Positions 1 through 6,854 of a stretch of 64,000 bases of DNA are shown piece after piece (position 1 is the first letter of the stretch; each line of letters begins with the position of its first letter). The notes under the pieces are model-generated. The model had not been told where the DNA came from. It made no database searches and saw only the letters and a program-made list of their open reading frames with translations. Position numbers and translations under genes: made by a program. The stretch comes from Bacteroidota bacterium (lineage in GTDB: Bacteria > Bacteroidota > Bacteroidia > Bacteroidales > Paludibacteraceae). The DNA lies in contig JAFNAV010000033.1 in the NCBI GenBank assembly GCA_017860345.1, positions 1-64,000 on the forward strand, read 5' to 3'.

Positions 1-184
1 CTTCGTGTGTGGGCATTTCTAATTTCTCCGACATTTGAGCCACTGTAAGATCACCTTCGGCCAGCGCATCCAACATCCTTTTTTTAATTCCATTGAATTC
101 CTTCAGATTCTCTTTGGCCTGCTCAGGGATTCCTCCCCTTTTCTCGCGCAGGTATTTGGCGGTTTTTCCTTTTTCTATTTCCAT
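1..184 (-). CDS. Partial gene after the HdrA operon, winged-helix-like
   Basis: Only the first 61 codons lie in the window; the gene runs off the left edge. The ATG is at 182-184 and reads MEIEKGKTAKYLREKRGG. The visible N-terminus is basic, and residues about 42-61 (KRMLDALAEGDLTVAQMSEKLEM) look like the first helices of a winged helix-turn-helix. It lies 84 bp downstream of the hdrA-like gene on the same strand, so it is probably the sixth gene of that operon. I do not recognise the family. It could be a DNA-binding regulator or a small accessory subunit of the flavoprotein complex; what follows it outside the window (for example HdrB/HdrC or a QmoC-like subunit) would clarify the operon's role. 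Confidence 0.6.
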   Translation of the reverse strand, partial: MEIEKGKTAKYLREKRGGIPEQAKENLKEFNGIKKRMLDALAEGDLTVAQMSEKLEMPTHE

Positions 185-190
185 TTTTTT

Positions 191-250
191 AGAGGTAAGA
201 GGTAAGACGGTTAGAAGTAAGTAACAGGCATTTACTTGCCGCTTACCTCT
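191..250. repeat. Nested inverted repeat between hdrA-like gene and next gene
   Basis: Outer arms AGAGGTAAG (191-199) and CTTACCTCT (242-250) are perfect complements, and inside them AAGTAA (215-220) pairs with TTACTT (232-237). GGTAAG also recurs directly at 193 and 201. The element fills the junction and could be an intercistronic hairpin affecting mRNA stability, or a short dispersed repeat. Confidence 0.6.
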
Positions 251-268
251 CGCTTTCTTACTGCTGTT

Positions 269-1990
269 TTATACTAGCGCATCAATCATACTCATAATTT
301 CCTTGCTTGAGCAAGCTATCAGATTCACCGCATCGGGATCGCAAACGGGTGCACACATACCGCAACCTTTACAAACCGTGTTGTTGATTTCGGCAATTGT
401 TTTTCCATTTTTATCCGTTTTAATTATGGCATCGAACGGACAAGCTTCCTCACATGCTCCACACCAGGTACATTTTTCAGGATCGATAGTAGCTACCAAC
501 GGATCGGTTTCCAATTCGCCTTTGTTCAGAATGGTGTACGATTTAGTGGCTGCCGAAAGAGCAGAATTAACCGATTCGGCAATGTTCTTTGGTCCCTGAC
601 ACGTTCCTGCAATGGTAATCCCATCGATAACCGTTTCTACCGGACGAAGTTTCATGTGTACTTCGGTAAAGAATTTATCGCGTCCTTTAGGGATTTTGAA
701 TAAAGGACCCATATTGCTGTCGGTACGCGGAACCATACCTGTAACCAAAACCACCAGATCGGCTTCCACTTCCAGTTCTTTGCCAGAAGTAAGTATATCA
801 TTAATTTTGACGATCACTTTGTTGTTTTCAGCAATAACCGTTGCCGGATCTTCTTCGTACGATTGAAGATAAATATCGCCCTGTCGCAACGATTCGGCAT
901 AGATGATTTCCTGTTTGCCATAAGTACGCAAACCACGCGTAAAATGGAAATTGTGGATACCTGCAAATTTATTTTTAGCCGTTACCGCCGCATGAATAGT
1001 GGATGTACAGCAGTTACGCGAACAATAAGTATTTTCACCTTCGGTCTGACGGCTTCCCACACAGTAGATATAAGCGATATTTTTCACTTCTTTTCCGTTG
1101 TGTACAAGTTTGCCGTTTTGCGTATCCACCATGCGTTTAAATTCGGGAAGCGTAATGATTTTGTCCGACGAATGGTATCCGAATTCACCTTCTTCCGGTG
1201 TATAATGATCGAATCCTGTGGCCATCAATACCGAACCTACATTGATTTCGGCAATATGACCTTCGTTGTCATTTTCAGTCTTCGTGCGTACTTTCAGCAT
1301 TATATTTCCAACACTACCTTTGTTTTCGATCACCTCAGAGTTGGTCATAACGGAGATATTGTCGTATTGCTTCACCTCATTGTAAAGACGATTCACCATT
1401 TCCGATCCGGTTTCATTGGTCGAAAACAACGAACCCCATTCGGCTACATGTCCGCCCACAGCAGGCATTTTTTCAATCAGAAACACATGCGTATCTTTTT
1501 GAGCCAAAGTAATAGCCGCTTTCATACCTGCTACTCCTGCCCCGACTACCGCCACTGCCTTTGTGGTTTTAATTTTGTTGGTTTCCAGTGCCTGTGCATA
1601 ACGCGATTTAGCAATGGCAGCCTTTACCAAATGAATGGCTTTTTCGGTGGCCGCCGCTTTGTTATCGGAATGTGCCCACGAAGCCTGTTCGCGGATATTG
1701 GCATGAACGTAAGTGTATTTGTTCAAATCGGCACGAACCGATACATTGCGGAAAGTAAGCAGGTGCAACTTAGGCGAACACGAAGCGACAATCACTCCAT
1801 CCAGTTCGTTTTGTTTGATATCTTCCACCATATCGCGCTGATTGGCATCCGAACAAGCAAACATGGTGGTTTTGGCAATGAAAACAACATCTTCACCCTC
1901 CACCGACTGGCGAACCTTTTCCACATCTACATAATCGGAGATATTACCACCACAATGGCAAATATAGACTCCTATCTTTTTTGGTTTCAT
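269..1990 (-). CDS. HdrA-like FAD/iron-sulfur protein (first of two)
   Basis: 573 aa. The family passes electrons between thiols or disulfides, flavin and low-potential [4Fe-4S] carriers in the cytoplasm. Seen in the sequence: an N-terminal HdrA domain with Cys motifs (YICHCGG near residue 10, FACSDANQ near 45, VASCSPKLH near 70), a Rossmann FAD site VVGAGVAGMKAA near 148, the Cys-rich segment YCSRNCCTST near 323, and two C-terminal [4Fe-4S] motifs, CTWCGACEEACP and CKGCGMCAPVC. Methanogen HdrA is longer. The next genes upstream are a second HdrA-like protein and an MvhD-like protein, a set that also resembles split QmoA/QmoB of sulfate reducers. The ATG at 1988-1990 starts directly at the conserved domain. 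The electron partner and substrate cannot be read from sequence. Confidence 0.88.
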   Translation of the reverse strand: MKPKKIGVYICHCGGNISDYVDVEKVRQSVEGEDVVFIAKTTMFACSDANQRDMVEDIKQNELDGVIVASCSPKLHLLTFRNVSVRADLNKYTYVHANIREQASWAHSDNKAAATEKAIHLVKAAIAKSRYAQALETNKIKTTKAVAVVGAGVAGMKAAITLAQKDTHVFLIEKMPAVGGHVAEWGSLFSTNETGSEMVNRLYNEVKQYDNISVMTNSEVIENKGSVGNIMLKVRTKTENDNEGHIAEINVGSVLMATGFDHYTPEEGEFGYHSSDKIITLPEFKRMVDTQNGKLVHNGKEVKNIAYIYCVGSRQTEGENTYCSRNCCTSTIHAAVTAKNKFAGIHNFHFTRGLRTYGKQEIIYAESLRQGDIYLQSYEEDPATVIAENNKVIVKINDILTSGKELEVEADLVVLVTGMVPRTDSNMGPLFKIPKGRDKFFTEVHMKLRPVETVIDGITIAGTCQGPKNIAESVNSALSAATKSYTILNKGELETDPLVATIDPEKCTWCGACEEACPFDAIIKTDKNGKTIAEINNTVCKGCGMCAPVCDPDAVNLIACSSKEIMSMIDALV

Positions 1991-1993
1991 ATT

Positions 1994-2098
1994 AGCCCCC
2001 TCAATCCCCCAAAGGGGGAATTATAGTTAGTATTTTTATTATTATTCATATTATAAGCGATTTAAAGCCTCCCCTTCGGGGAGGTTGGAGGGGCTAAT
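1994..2098. repeat. Inverted pair of C/G-rich hairpin elements, junction 1
   Basis: Two mini-hairpins in opposite orientation bracket the gap between the two hdrA-like genes. The left one (1994-2018) has a C-tract then CCCCC-AAA-GGGGG; the right one (2066-2098) is CCTCCCC-TTC-GGGGAGG followed by a third G-tract. Between them lies AT-rich sequence containing GTTAGTATT. The right element is translated: it encodes the last residues of the second HdrA-like protein (PPTSPKGRL). Confidence 0.75.
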
Positions 2099-3450
2099 AA
2101 ATAACTTATAGCTTCCGATGAAGCGGCACCAGCTGATAAAATGGTATCGGGAATATCCATAGGCCCGATAGCTGTTCCGGCAACAAATACACCATCGATA
2201 CTTGTTTTAGCCGGACTTATCAACGCATCGCTCTGACCTACAAAATTGAACGGATCAAGTGCAAGCGTTTGATTGTCGAAAAACTTTTCGATACCTGTAT
2301 TGGGCAATACGCCTGTGGATAAAATCACCATATCGTGTTCAGCTTCCTGCAAACGTCCTTCGTTGATATCTTCGTAACGGAGAATCAGATTGCCGTTTTC
2401 TTTTTCGGATATTTTACCGATTTTGCCTTTCACAAAGTTCACACCCATCCCTTTGGCCTGTTGATAGAATTCCTCGAATCCTTTACCAAACGAACGGATA
2501 TTGATATAATAGATGGTTACATCAGCCATTGGCAATGCACCCATCAGCAACTGAGCCTGTTTGATGGAATACATACAGCAAATCTGTGAACAGAGCGGAT
2601 TACCTACCGAGGCATCACGCGAACCCACACAAAGCACATAAGCAATTTTATCAGGTACTTTTCCATCGCCGGGACGGAGAATGGTATTATATGGACGGGT
2701 TGGAGCCAACTCACGTTCCATTTGTTGTGCTGTAAGAATGTTTTTGAACTTACCATAACCATAACGCGGCATATTTTCAGGATCGAACAATTTGAATCCT
2801 GTGGCAAGCACCACCGTTTTTACATGCAGATTCATTTCTTCGGTCTCCATCGTAAAATCGATACAATTGGTAGGACAAGCCTTTTCGCAAGCTCCACAAA
2901 GCGTACAATTGTCAATATCGATAGCAGCCGCTTTCGGACTACATATACTGAACGGGATAAAAGCCGCTTTACGACCAATCAATCCAAACTGATACTGGTC
3001 GCGCACATTTACCGGACAAGCTTTTTCGCACAACTGACAAGCCGTACAATCTTCGATATGAACATATCGCGGATGTTTGGTTACTTTGGCGGTAAACTCA
3101 TTGTCGTTTATTTTTTTTATATTGCTTACTTCGCTTCCCGTAAAAATGGTAATGTTAGGGTGGCGCGAAATTTCGGAGACTTTCGGAGTAGTGATACAAG
3201 CGGCACAATCGAGCGTAGGGAAAACCTTACTCAACATAATCATTTTGCCACCTACCGACAATTCTTTATCAACGAGCAATACTTTATATCCGGTATTGGC
3301 CAGATTGAGAGCAGTCTCACCACCGGCTATACCCGCACCAACGACAAGTGCATCGTATGTAATGTTTTTTATTGGAGTCTTACCCCCTAAATCCCCCTGA
3401 AGGGGGACATTTTGAGTAACATCTTCCTGTATAATTATTTCTTTATTCAT
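2062..3450 (-). CDS. HdrA-like FAD/iron-sulfur protein (second of two)
   Basis: 462 aa from the ATG at 3448-3450; an upstream in-frame TTG at 3490-3492 would add 14 unconserved residues and is rejected. Visible: FAD site VVGAGIAGGETAL, the HdrA signature around DCAACITTPKVSEI, and two internal [4Fe-4S] motifs, CTACQLCEKACPV and CTLCGACEKACPT, then a C-terminal FAD-binding half with GVFVAGTAIGPMDI. This architecture matches HdrA/QmoA-type electron-transfer flavoproteins. The neighbours (MvhD-like, TusA, DsrE-like upstream; HdrA-like downstream) suggest a multi-subunit cytoplasmic complex linked to sulfur carriers. Odd feature: both termini are partly encoded by C/G-rich repeat elements (N-terminal VPLQGDLGGKTP and C-terminal PPTSPKGRL), so they are probably dispensable tails. 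Confidence 0.87.
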   Translation of the reverse strand: MNKEIIIQEDVTQNVPLQGDLGGKTPIKNITYDALVVGAGIAGGETALNLANTGYKVLLVDKELSVGGKMIMLSKVFPTLDCAACITTPKVSEISRHPNITIFTGSEVSNIKKINDNEFTAKVTKHPRYVHIEDCTACQLCEKACPVNVRDQYQFGLIGRKAAFIPFSICSPKAAAIDIDNCTLCGACEKACPTNCIDFTMETEEMNLHVKTVVLATGFKLFDPENMPRYGYGKFKNILTAQQMERELAPTRPYNTILRPGDGKVPDKIAYVLCVGSRDASVGNPLCSQICCMYSIKQAQLLMGALPMADVTIYYINIRSFGKGFEEFYQQAKGMGVNFVKGKIGKISEKENGNLILRYEDINEGRLQEAEHDMVILSTGVLPNTGIEKFFDNQTLALDPFNFVGQSDALISPAKTSIDGVFVAGTAIGPMDIPDTILSAGAASSEAISYLLAPPTSPKGRL

Positions 3451-3524
3451 AATCATCAATACTATTATTAAAGTACACCTTTGGAGGTGCAATCGGGATA
3501 TTACTCCCCTTTAGGGGTTGGGGA
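3381..3524. repeat. Inverted pair of C/G-rich hairpin elements, junction 2
   Basis: The left element (3381-3412) carries a C-tract then CCCCC-TGAA-GGGGG, inside the 5' coding part of the second hdrA-like gene. The right element (3503-3524) is CCCC-TTTA-GGGG followed by TTGGGG, and encodes the end of the MvhD-like protein (TIPNP). The two are in opposite orientation around an AT-rich core with ATCAATACTATT. Confidence 0.75.
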
Positions 3525-3981
3525 TTGTTTCTCTTGTTTTAAGTAAATACTCATTGAAATTACGCATCTGTTTTACGAACGACTCACTGCAAACCGAACA
3601 GATGGCAGCCATACGCAGGCGCGCCGGATCAATTTCTTTTTCTTTCATCATATTGTGTGTCTTGGCCATCAGATGACCTGTCTTTTCGGTACACGATTCT
3701 CCATAAACACAATCGCTTCCATCTGCCGCAATAAACACTCCGTCGAATCCTTTTTCGTAAGCGTAAAGAATCCAACTGGGTTTTATACCACTTGAGCAGG
3801 GAACTGAAATGGTATATACAGTGGGTGGATAATGCAATTTCAGTAGTCCGGCCATATCAATGGCAGGATCCGAAATCTTTTCGGTAGAAAACACCAGTAT
3901 TTTGGCTGTTTTTGTACCCCTAACCCCTAAAGGGGAACCGGAGTTAGTATTGTTAATCATACTCTCTTGTGTATCACTCAT
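3511..3981 (-). CDS. MvhD/FlpD-like hydrogenase iron-sulfur subunit
   Basis: 156 aa from the ATG at 3979-3981; the longer form starts at a TTG. MvhD-type proteins bind a [2Fe-2S] cluster and connect HdrA to an electron donor such as hydrogenase or formate dehydrogenase. Seen: Cys in SVPCSSGIKPSWILYAYEKG, the family signature FIAADGSDCVYGESC, and CSVCSESF near the C-terminus. Length is typical for the stand-alone family. It sits between tusA and the second hdrA-like gene, as expected for a physical partner of the HdrA proteins. In QmoB an equivalent domain is fused to the flavoprotein, so this could be a split Qmo-like module. The segment SPLGVRGTKT near the N-terminus is translated from a repeat element and is not part of the family. 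Confidence 0.85.
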   Translation of the reverse strand: MSDTQESMINNTNSGSPLGVRGTKTAKILVFSTEKISDPAIDMAGLLKLHYPPTVYTISVPCSSGIKPSWILYAYEKGFDGVFIAADGSDCVYGESCTEKTGHLMAKTHNMMKEKEIDPARLRMAAICSVCSESFVKQMRNFNEYLLKTRETIPNP

Positions 3982-4046
3982 ATTCAATTATATTTTAAAA
4001 ATATCAATACTAATATTCTATCCCCCTTCAGGGGTTAGGGGTCATT
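3918..4046. repeat. Inverted pair of C/G-rich hairpin elements, junction 3
   Basis: The left element (3918-3945) reads ACCCCTAACCCCTAAAGGGG and lies inside the start of the MvhD-like gene; the right element (4020-4046) is CCCC-TTCA-GGGGTTAGGGG just after tusA. They are close to reverse complements of each other. The AT-rich core contains GTTAGTATT and AATACTAAT, as at the other two junctions. Confidence 0.75.
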
Positions 4047-4053
4047 TTCTTCC

Positions 4054-4305
4054 TTATTTTTTCTTCATATACACTTTAAAGTAGCCGTTTTCTTCTATCC
4101 AGCCCATGTATTCATGACCTTGTTTGCCACACCATTTTGGGATGTCTTGTTTGGTTCCTTCGTCCGACGAAAGAATTTCCATTACATCACCGGCTTTGAT
4201 GGTGCCGATAGCTTTTTTTGCTTCCAAAAGCGGACCAGGACAAGCGGTACCACGTGCATCTACCGATTTTGCCACATCTACTGATTTTAATTCTTCTGCT
4301 GTCAT
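4054..4305 (-). CDS. TusA family sulfur carrier protein
   Basis: 83 aa. TusA proteins carry sulfur as a persulfide on a single conserved cysteine and hand it to partners such as DsrE/TusBCD or Hdr-type complexes. The defining motif is present near residue 22: DARGTACPGPLLEAKKAI, with the CPxP cysteine. The rest (GDVMEILSSDEGTKQDIPKW, then a C-terminal strand) follows the two-layer alpha/beta TusA fold; length is normal. Start at the ATG 4303-4305. It lies between a DsrE-like gene upstream and MvhD/HdrA-like genes downstream on the same strand, which points to a persulfide relay feeding or draining the flavoprotein complex rather than the tRNA thiolation role of Escherichia coli TusA. The direction of sulfur flow is not visible. 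Confidence 0.93.
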   Translation of the reverse strand: MTAEELKSVDVAKSVDARGTACPGPLLEAKKAIGTIKAGDVMEILSSDEGTKQDIPKWCGKQGHEYMGWIEENGYFKVYMKKK

Positions 4306-4316
4306 AATATTTAATT

Positions 4317-4482
4317 GTTATTTGTCCTTCGGACGTTATTTTGTTATTTACTTCGTGTTATTTGCCCATTGGGCGTTATTTTGTTATTTACTTTGTGTTA
4401 TTTGTCCTACGGGCGTTATTTTGTTATTTACTTCGTGTTATTTGCCCTTCGGGTGTTATTGTTTGTTATTTACTTCGTGTTA
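4317..4482. repeat. Four 40-bp tandem hairpin repeats (left half of array)
   Basis: Units begin at 4321, 4361, 4401 and 4441 (40, 40, 40 and 42 bp). Each is TTT, then a mini-hairpin (GTCC-TTC-GGAC, GCCC-ATT-GGGC, GTCC-TAC-GGGC, GCCC-TTC-GGGT), then GTTATTTTGTTATTTACTTCGTGTTA with few changes. The stems vary while the TTATTT spacers are conserved. It fills the tusA side of the dsrE-tusA junction. Confidence 0.9.
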
Positions 4483-4507
4483 TTTTCCTTTGAGTATTAT
4501 TACTATT

Positions 4508-4666
4508 AATAACGGCGAAGCTAAATAACAAGGCGTAGCCTAAATAACAGCGAAGCTAAATAACAGCAAAGCCAAATAACAAGGCGTAGCCTAAATAACA
4601 GCGAAGCTAAATAACGGCAAAGCCAAATAACAAGGCATAGCCTTAAATAAGAGCGTAGCTGAATAA
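4508..4666. repeat. AATAAC-spaced mini-hairpin array (right half)
   Basis: Ten copies of AATAAC (one AATAAG), each followed by a 10-14 bp mini-hairpin, in a repeating order of about 51 bp: GGC-GAA-GCT, AAGGC-GTA-GCCT, AGC-GAA-GCT, and variants with CAA/CAT loops. AAATAAC is the reverse complement of the GTTATTT spacers in the left half, so the two halves form one large inverted arrangement of small hairpins around 4495. The array ends one base before the dsrE-like stop codon. Confidence 0.9.
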
Positions 4667-5233
4667 CTATATAAATAATTGTATCGAACTCTCACCTGCA
4701 TCAGCCACAAATGTAGCTGCGCCTGCATAGCTTAAATTCGGATAGTCAATGAATTCTTCTTTCTTGAAGCCCATTAATCCCATCGACATTTCGCAGATAA
4801 CGATTTCGATACCCAACTCACCTGCTTCCTGAAGCATTTTTTCAAGAGACATCACGTTTTGTTTTTTCATCAGGTAGGAAATCATTTTAGGACCCATACC
4901 GGCCATGTTCATATTCGATAGTTTCAGTTTCTTGGTTCCGTTAGGAAGCATCATACCGAACATTTTTGAAATAAAATCTTTGCCTTTGGGTGATTTCTTG
5001 GGGTCGCGAAGTGCGGAAAGCGACCAAAATGAGAAGAAGAGTTTTACCTGTGTATCCATAGCTGCTGCTGCAATCGAAATTACAAAAGCTGCCAGAATTT
5101 TATCCAAATCGCCCGAAACCACAGCTATCGAAAGCTGATCTTTCCGCGCATCCTGTAATTGTTCTACTTTTGCCTGCAACTCATTGATTTGTGCCTGCAA
5201 TTGTTCCATGTTTATTTCAGTGGTGTTTTCCAT
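4667..5233 (-). CDS. DsrE/DsrF-like sulfur-relay protein (DsrE2 type)
   Basis: 188 aa. The N-terminal 30 residues form a short coiled coil (NMEQLQAQINELQAKVEQLQ), followed by a DsrE fold. The likely sulfur-binding cysteine is in IVICEMSMGLMGF near residue 150; a hydrophobic segment with AAFVISIAAAAMD near 50 resembles the DsrE2 type, which can be membrane-associated. DsrE proteins exchange persulfides with TusA, and tusA is the next gene, 361 bp downstream with a hairpin array in between. This is probably the first gene of the operon; a CRP-type palindrome lies 98 bp upstream of its ATG. It ends in TAG, so the organism uses UAG as a stop. Confidence 0.88.
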   Translation of the reverse strand: MENTTEINMEQLQAQINELQAKVEQLQDARKDQLSIAVVSGDLDKILAAFVISIAAAAMDTQVKLFFSFWSLSALRDPKKSPKGKDFISKMFGMMLPNGTKKLKLSNMNMAGMGPKMISYLMKKQNVMSLEKMLQEAGELGIEIVICEMSMGLMGFKKEEFIDYPNLSYAGAATFVADAGESSIQLFI

Positions 5234-5269
5234 TTTGAATCACTTTTAATGATTAAAGAATTTTTTCTG

Positions 5270-5277
5270 CAAATGTA
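5270..5277 (-). promoter_or_regulatory. Putative -7 box of the dsrE-tusA-hdrA operon
   Basis: The minus strand reads TACATTTG, matching TAnnTTTG, 37 bp upstream of the dsrE-like ATG. No TTTG lies at the usual -33 distance, which would fit a promoter that needs an activator. Confidence 0.5.
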
Positions 5278-5330
5278 TTGAAGAAAAATATATTTAATTG
5301 GAAAACCCGCGTGCAGCTTTGTACATAATT

Positions 5331-5348
5331 TTGTGATATAGGTCACAA
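5331..5348. promoter_or_regulatory. Perfect CRP-type palindrome upstream of dsrE-like gene
   Basis: TTGTGA-TATAGG-TCACAA has perfect arms of six around an N6 spacer, the form bound by CRP-family proteins with an SRExxxR recognition helix. Its centre (5339.5) is about 70-75 bp upstream of the start of transcription implied by the -7 box at 5270-5277, a class I activator position. The same TGTGA-N6-TCACA motif precedes the CRP-family gene at 8876. Confidence 0.75.
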
Positions 5349-5381
5349 ATTATATTGACTCAAAGAAAAGCTTTTTCTAAC

Positions 5382-5428
5382 AAAAAAACTCTAAATATAT
5401 TTATTTTTAAAATAAACGTATTTAGAGT
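5382..5428 (-). terminator. Terminator of the fakAB-DUF1295-plsY operon
   Basis: ACTCTAAATA (5388-5397) pairs with TATTTAGAGT (5419-5428) and an inner TTTATTT/AAATAAA stem extends it. Read on the minus strand it ends in a run of seven T (5382-5388), 29 bp after the plsY stop. Confidence 0.75.
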
Positions 5429-5456
5429 GGTGAAATGTGGTAAAGCAAAGTGCTTC

Positions 5457-6062
5457 TTAACTGGACGGAAGTTCCTGATTATGAATGAGACGACGAATAT
5501 TTCCCCGATGCTGAATAATAATCAAAGTCATGCAAACCAGCAGGTAAAAGCATGTAGGAGTAAATCCGTTAATGATAAGATCTGTAACCGGCAACGAAAC
5601 TGATAGTACGAGCGAACCAAGAGAAACAAACCTGAAACGCCATTTCACTAAAAAGTAAACGGCAACAGAAATAAAAACCGCATAAGGCGCGAGCAACACA
5701 GAGGCTCCCAGCGTAGTATTTACGCCTTTTCCGCCTCTGAACTTGAGAAAAATGCTAAAATCGTGTCCTATAATTGATGCTAAAGCGATAAAATACACAA
5801 AATAGGGTGAAATGCTATCATCCGCAGGCTGGAGAATCAGAGTTAATAACACAGGCAATAGTCCCTTAAACATATCCAGTAACTGCGTAATCAGCGCAAT
5901 CTTCTTTCCGGCAATCCGCTTTACATTGGTCGACCCGATGTTTCCACTCCCAAACTCAATGATGTTTTTCCCTGTTGAATATTTTGTTAGTATATATCCA
6001 ACAGGTATTGCCCCAATCAGGTATGTTGCTGCTATAAAAGTAATCTGAAGGAATGTGTTCAT
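5457..6062 (-). CDS. plsY: Glycerol-3-phosphate acyltransferase PlsY
   Basis: 201 aa integral membrane enzyme that transfers the acyl group of acyl-phosphate to the 1-position of glycerol-3-phosphate, the first committed step of phospholipid synthesis. Family motifs are present in order: GSGNIGSTNVKR near residue 38, GHDFSIFLKFRGGKGVNTT near 98 (glycine-rich acyl-phosphate site), and HRGNIRRL near the C-terminus, among about five to seven hydrophobic helices. Length is usual for PlsY. It is the last gene of a three-gene operon, 5 bp after a DUF1295 gene and downstream of a fused fatty acid kinase that would make acyl-phosphate, its substrate. A strong hairpin terminator follows. Confidence 0.96.
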   Translation of the reverse strand: MNTFLQITFIAATYLIGAIPVGYILTKYSTGKNIIEFGSGNIGSTNVKRIAGKKIALITQLLDMFKGLLPVLLTLILQPADDSISPYFVYFIALASIIGHDFSIFLKFRGGKGVNTTLGASVLLAPYAVFISVAVYFLVKWRFRFVSLGSLVLSVSLPVTDLIINGFTPTCFYLLVCMTLIIIQHRGNIRRLIHNQELPSS

Positions 6063-6067
6063 TGAAT

Positions 6068-6844
6068 TTATTTTTTAGGAAACCAGGGTAAAAAGGCATT
6101 GGTTTTACGAATATATTCCTGATACTGAGGCTTTGTGTTAGTCAACGATTTTTCGAGCAGTGCTACTCCCGATACCTTAATAATGAGCAATGTCATCAAT
6201 GCCGAACCCAAAGCAAGCCAGTAGCTGCCGGCTGCAATGCTGAACAGTGCATAGGCCCACCACACGGCTGAATCGCCAAAGTAATTCGGGTGTCGGGTAT
6301 ATCTCCAAAAACCGGTATTGAGTACTTTTCCCTTGTTCTGCGGATTGCTTTTGAACCGTGACAATTGTAAATCGCCACCCACTTCGAATGTAAACCCAAC
6401 TAACCAAACCACTATACCTGCATAGTCGGTAAACTGCAACGAACCACTTTCATCTCCCATATTAGCACCCAGTAATGGAGTGGAAACCAGCATCATTAAA
6501 ACCCCTTGCAATAAAAATGTTTGAAAGAAACTAAACCACCAATATCGTTCAGGGCCGTATTTCTTGCGAAATTCCTGATAGCGGAAATCTTCGGGCTTGC
6601 CAATATTTCTCCAGGCCAGATAGCCCGATAAGCGTAACCCCCACAGCGAAACCAGAACGAGCATAAGTATTTGCCTGTCAGTTATCTGATCAGACGAAAA
6701 AACGTAAAACGCGTTGATAACCACAAAGCCAAATCCCCAAAATAAATCGACTATACTTACGTTTTTAATAAATACGCTCACTACCCAGAGCAAAGTAAGA
6801 AGGGCAAGTATGATAAGCGAAGCCTGAAAGTATAAAGTTGCCAT
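6068..6844 (-). CDS. DUF1295 family membrane protein (steroid 5-alpha reductase-like)
   Basis: 258 aa from the ATG at 6842-6844 (MATLYFQASL); the longer reading from 6892 would overlap the upstream gene by 38 bp and is unlikely. The protein has six or seven hydrophobic segments and the family's C-terminal signature GFWRYTRHPNYFGDSAVWW, followed by KTNAFLPWFPKK. The superfamily contains NAD(P)H-dependent steroid reductases and isoprenylcysteine methyltransferases, but the substrate of bacterial DUF1295 proteins is not established. It lies 10 bp after the fakAB-like gene and 5 bp before plsY on the same strand, so a role in fatty acid or lipid modification is a reasonable but unproven inference. 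Confidence 0.85.
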   Translation of the reverse strand: MATLYFQASLIILALLTLLWVVSVFIKNVSIVDLFWGFGFVVINAFYVFSSDQITDRQILMLVLVSLWGLRLSGYLAWRNIGKPEDFRYQEFRKKYGPERYWWFSFFQTFLLQGVLMMLVSTPLLGANMGDESGSLQFTDYAGIVVWLVGFTFEVGGDLQLSRFKSNPQNKGKVLNTGFWRYTRHPNYFGDSAVWWAYALFSIAAGSYWLALGSALMTLLIIKVSGVALLEKSLTNTKPQYQEYIRKTNAFLPWFPKK

Positions 6845-6854
6845 ACGTAATAGT

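Noticed and set aside
863-2026. Long plus-strand open frame (387 codons) opposite the first hdrA-like gene
   Set aside because: It is antisense to a well-supported HdrA protein, is rich in Phe/His/Arg/Ile from frame shadowing and has no recognisable domain.
4124-4528. Plus-strand frames through the TTATTT hairpin array (also 4315-4509)
   Set aside because: Repeat-derived peptides of the YFVLF type, with no start signal; the tandem repeats explain the open frame.
4317-4666. CRISPR array at the dsrE-tusA junction
   Set aside because: Units are 16-40 bp with 6-7-bp conserved spacers and hairpins; there are no unique 30-bp spacers and no cas genes.
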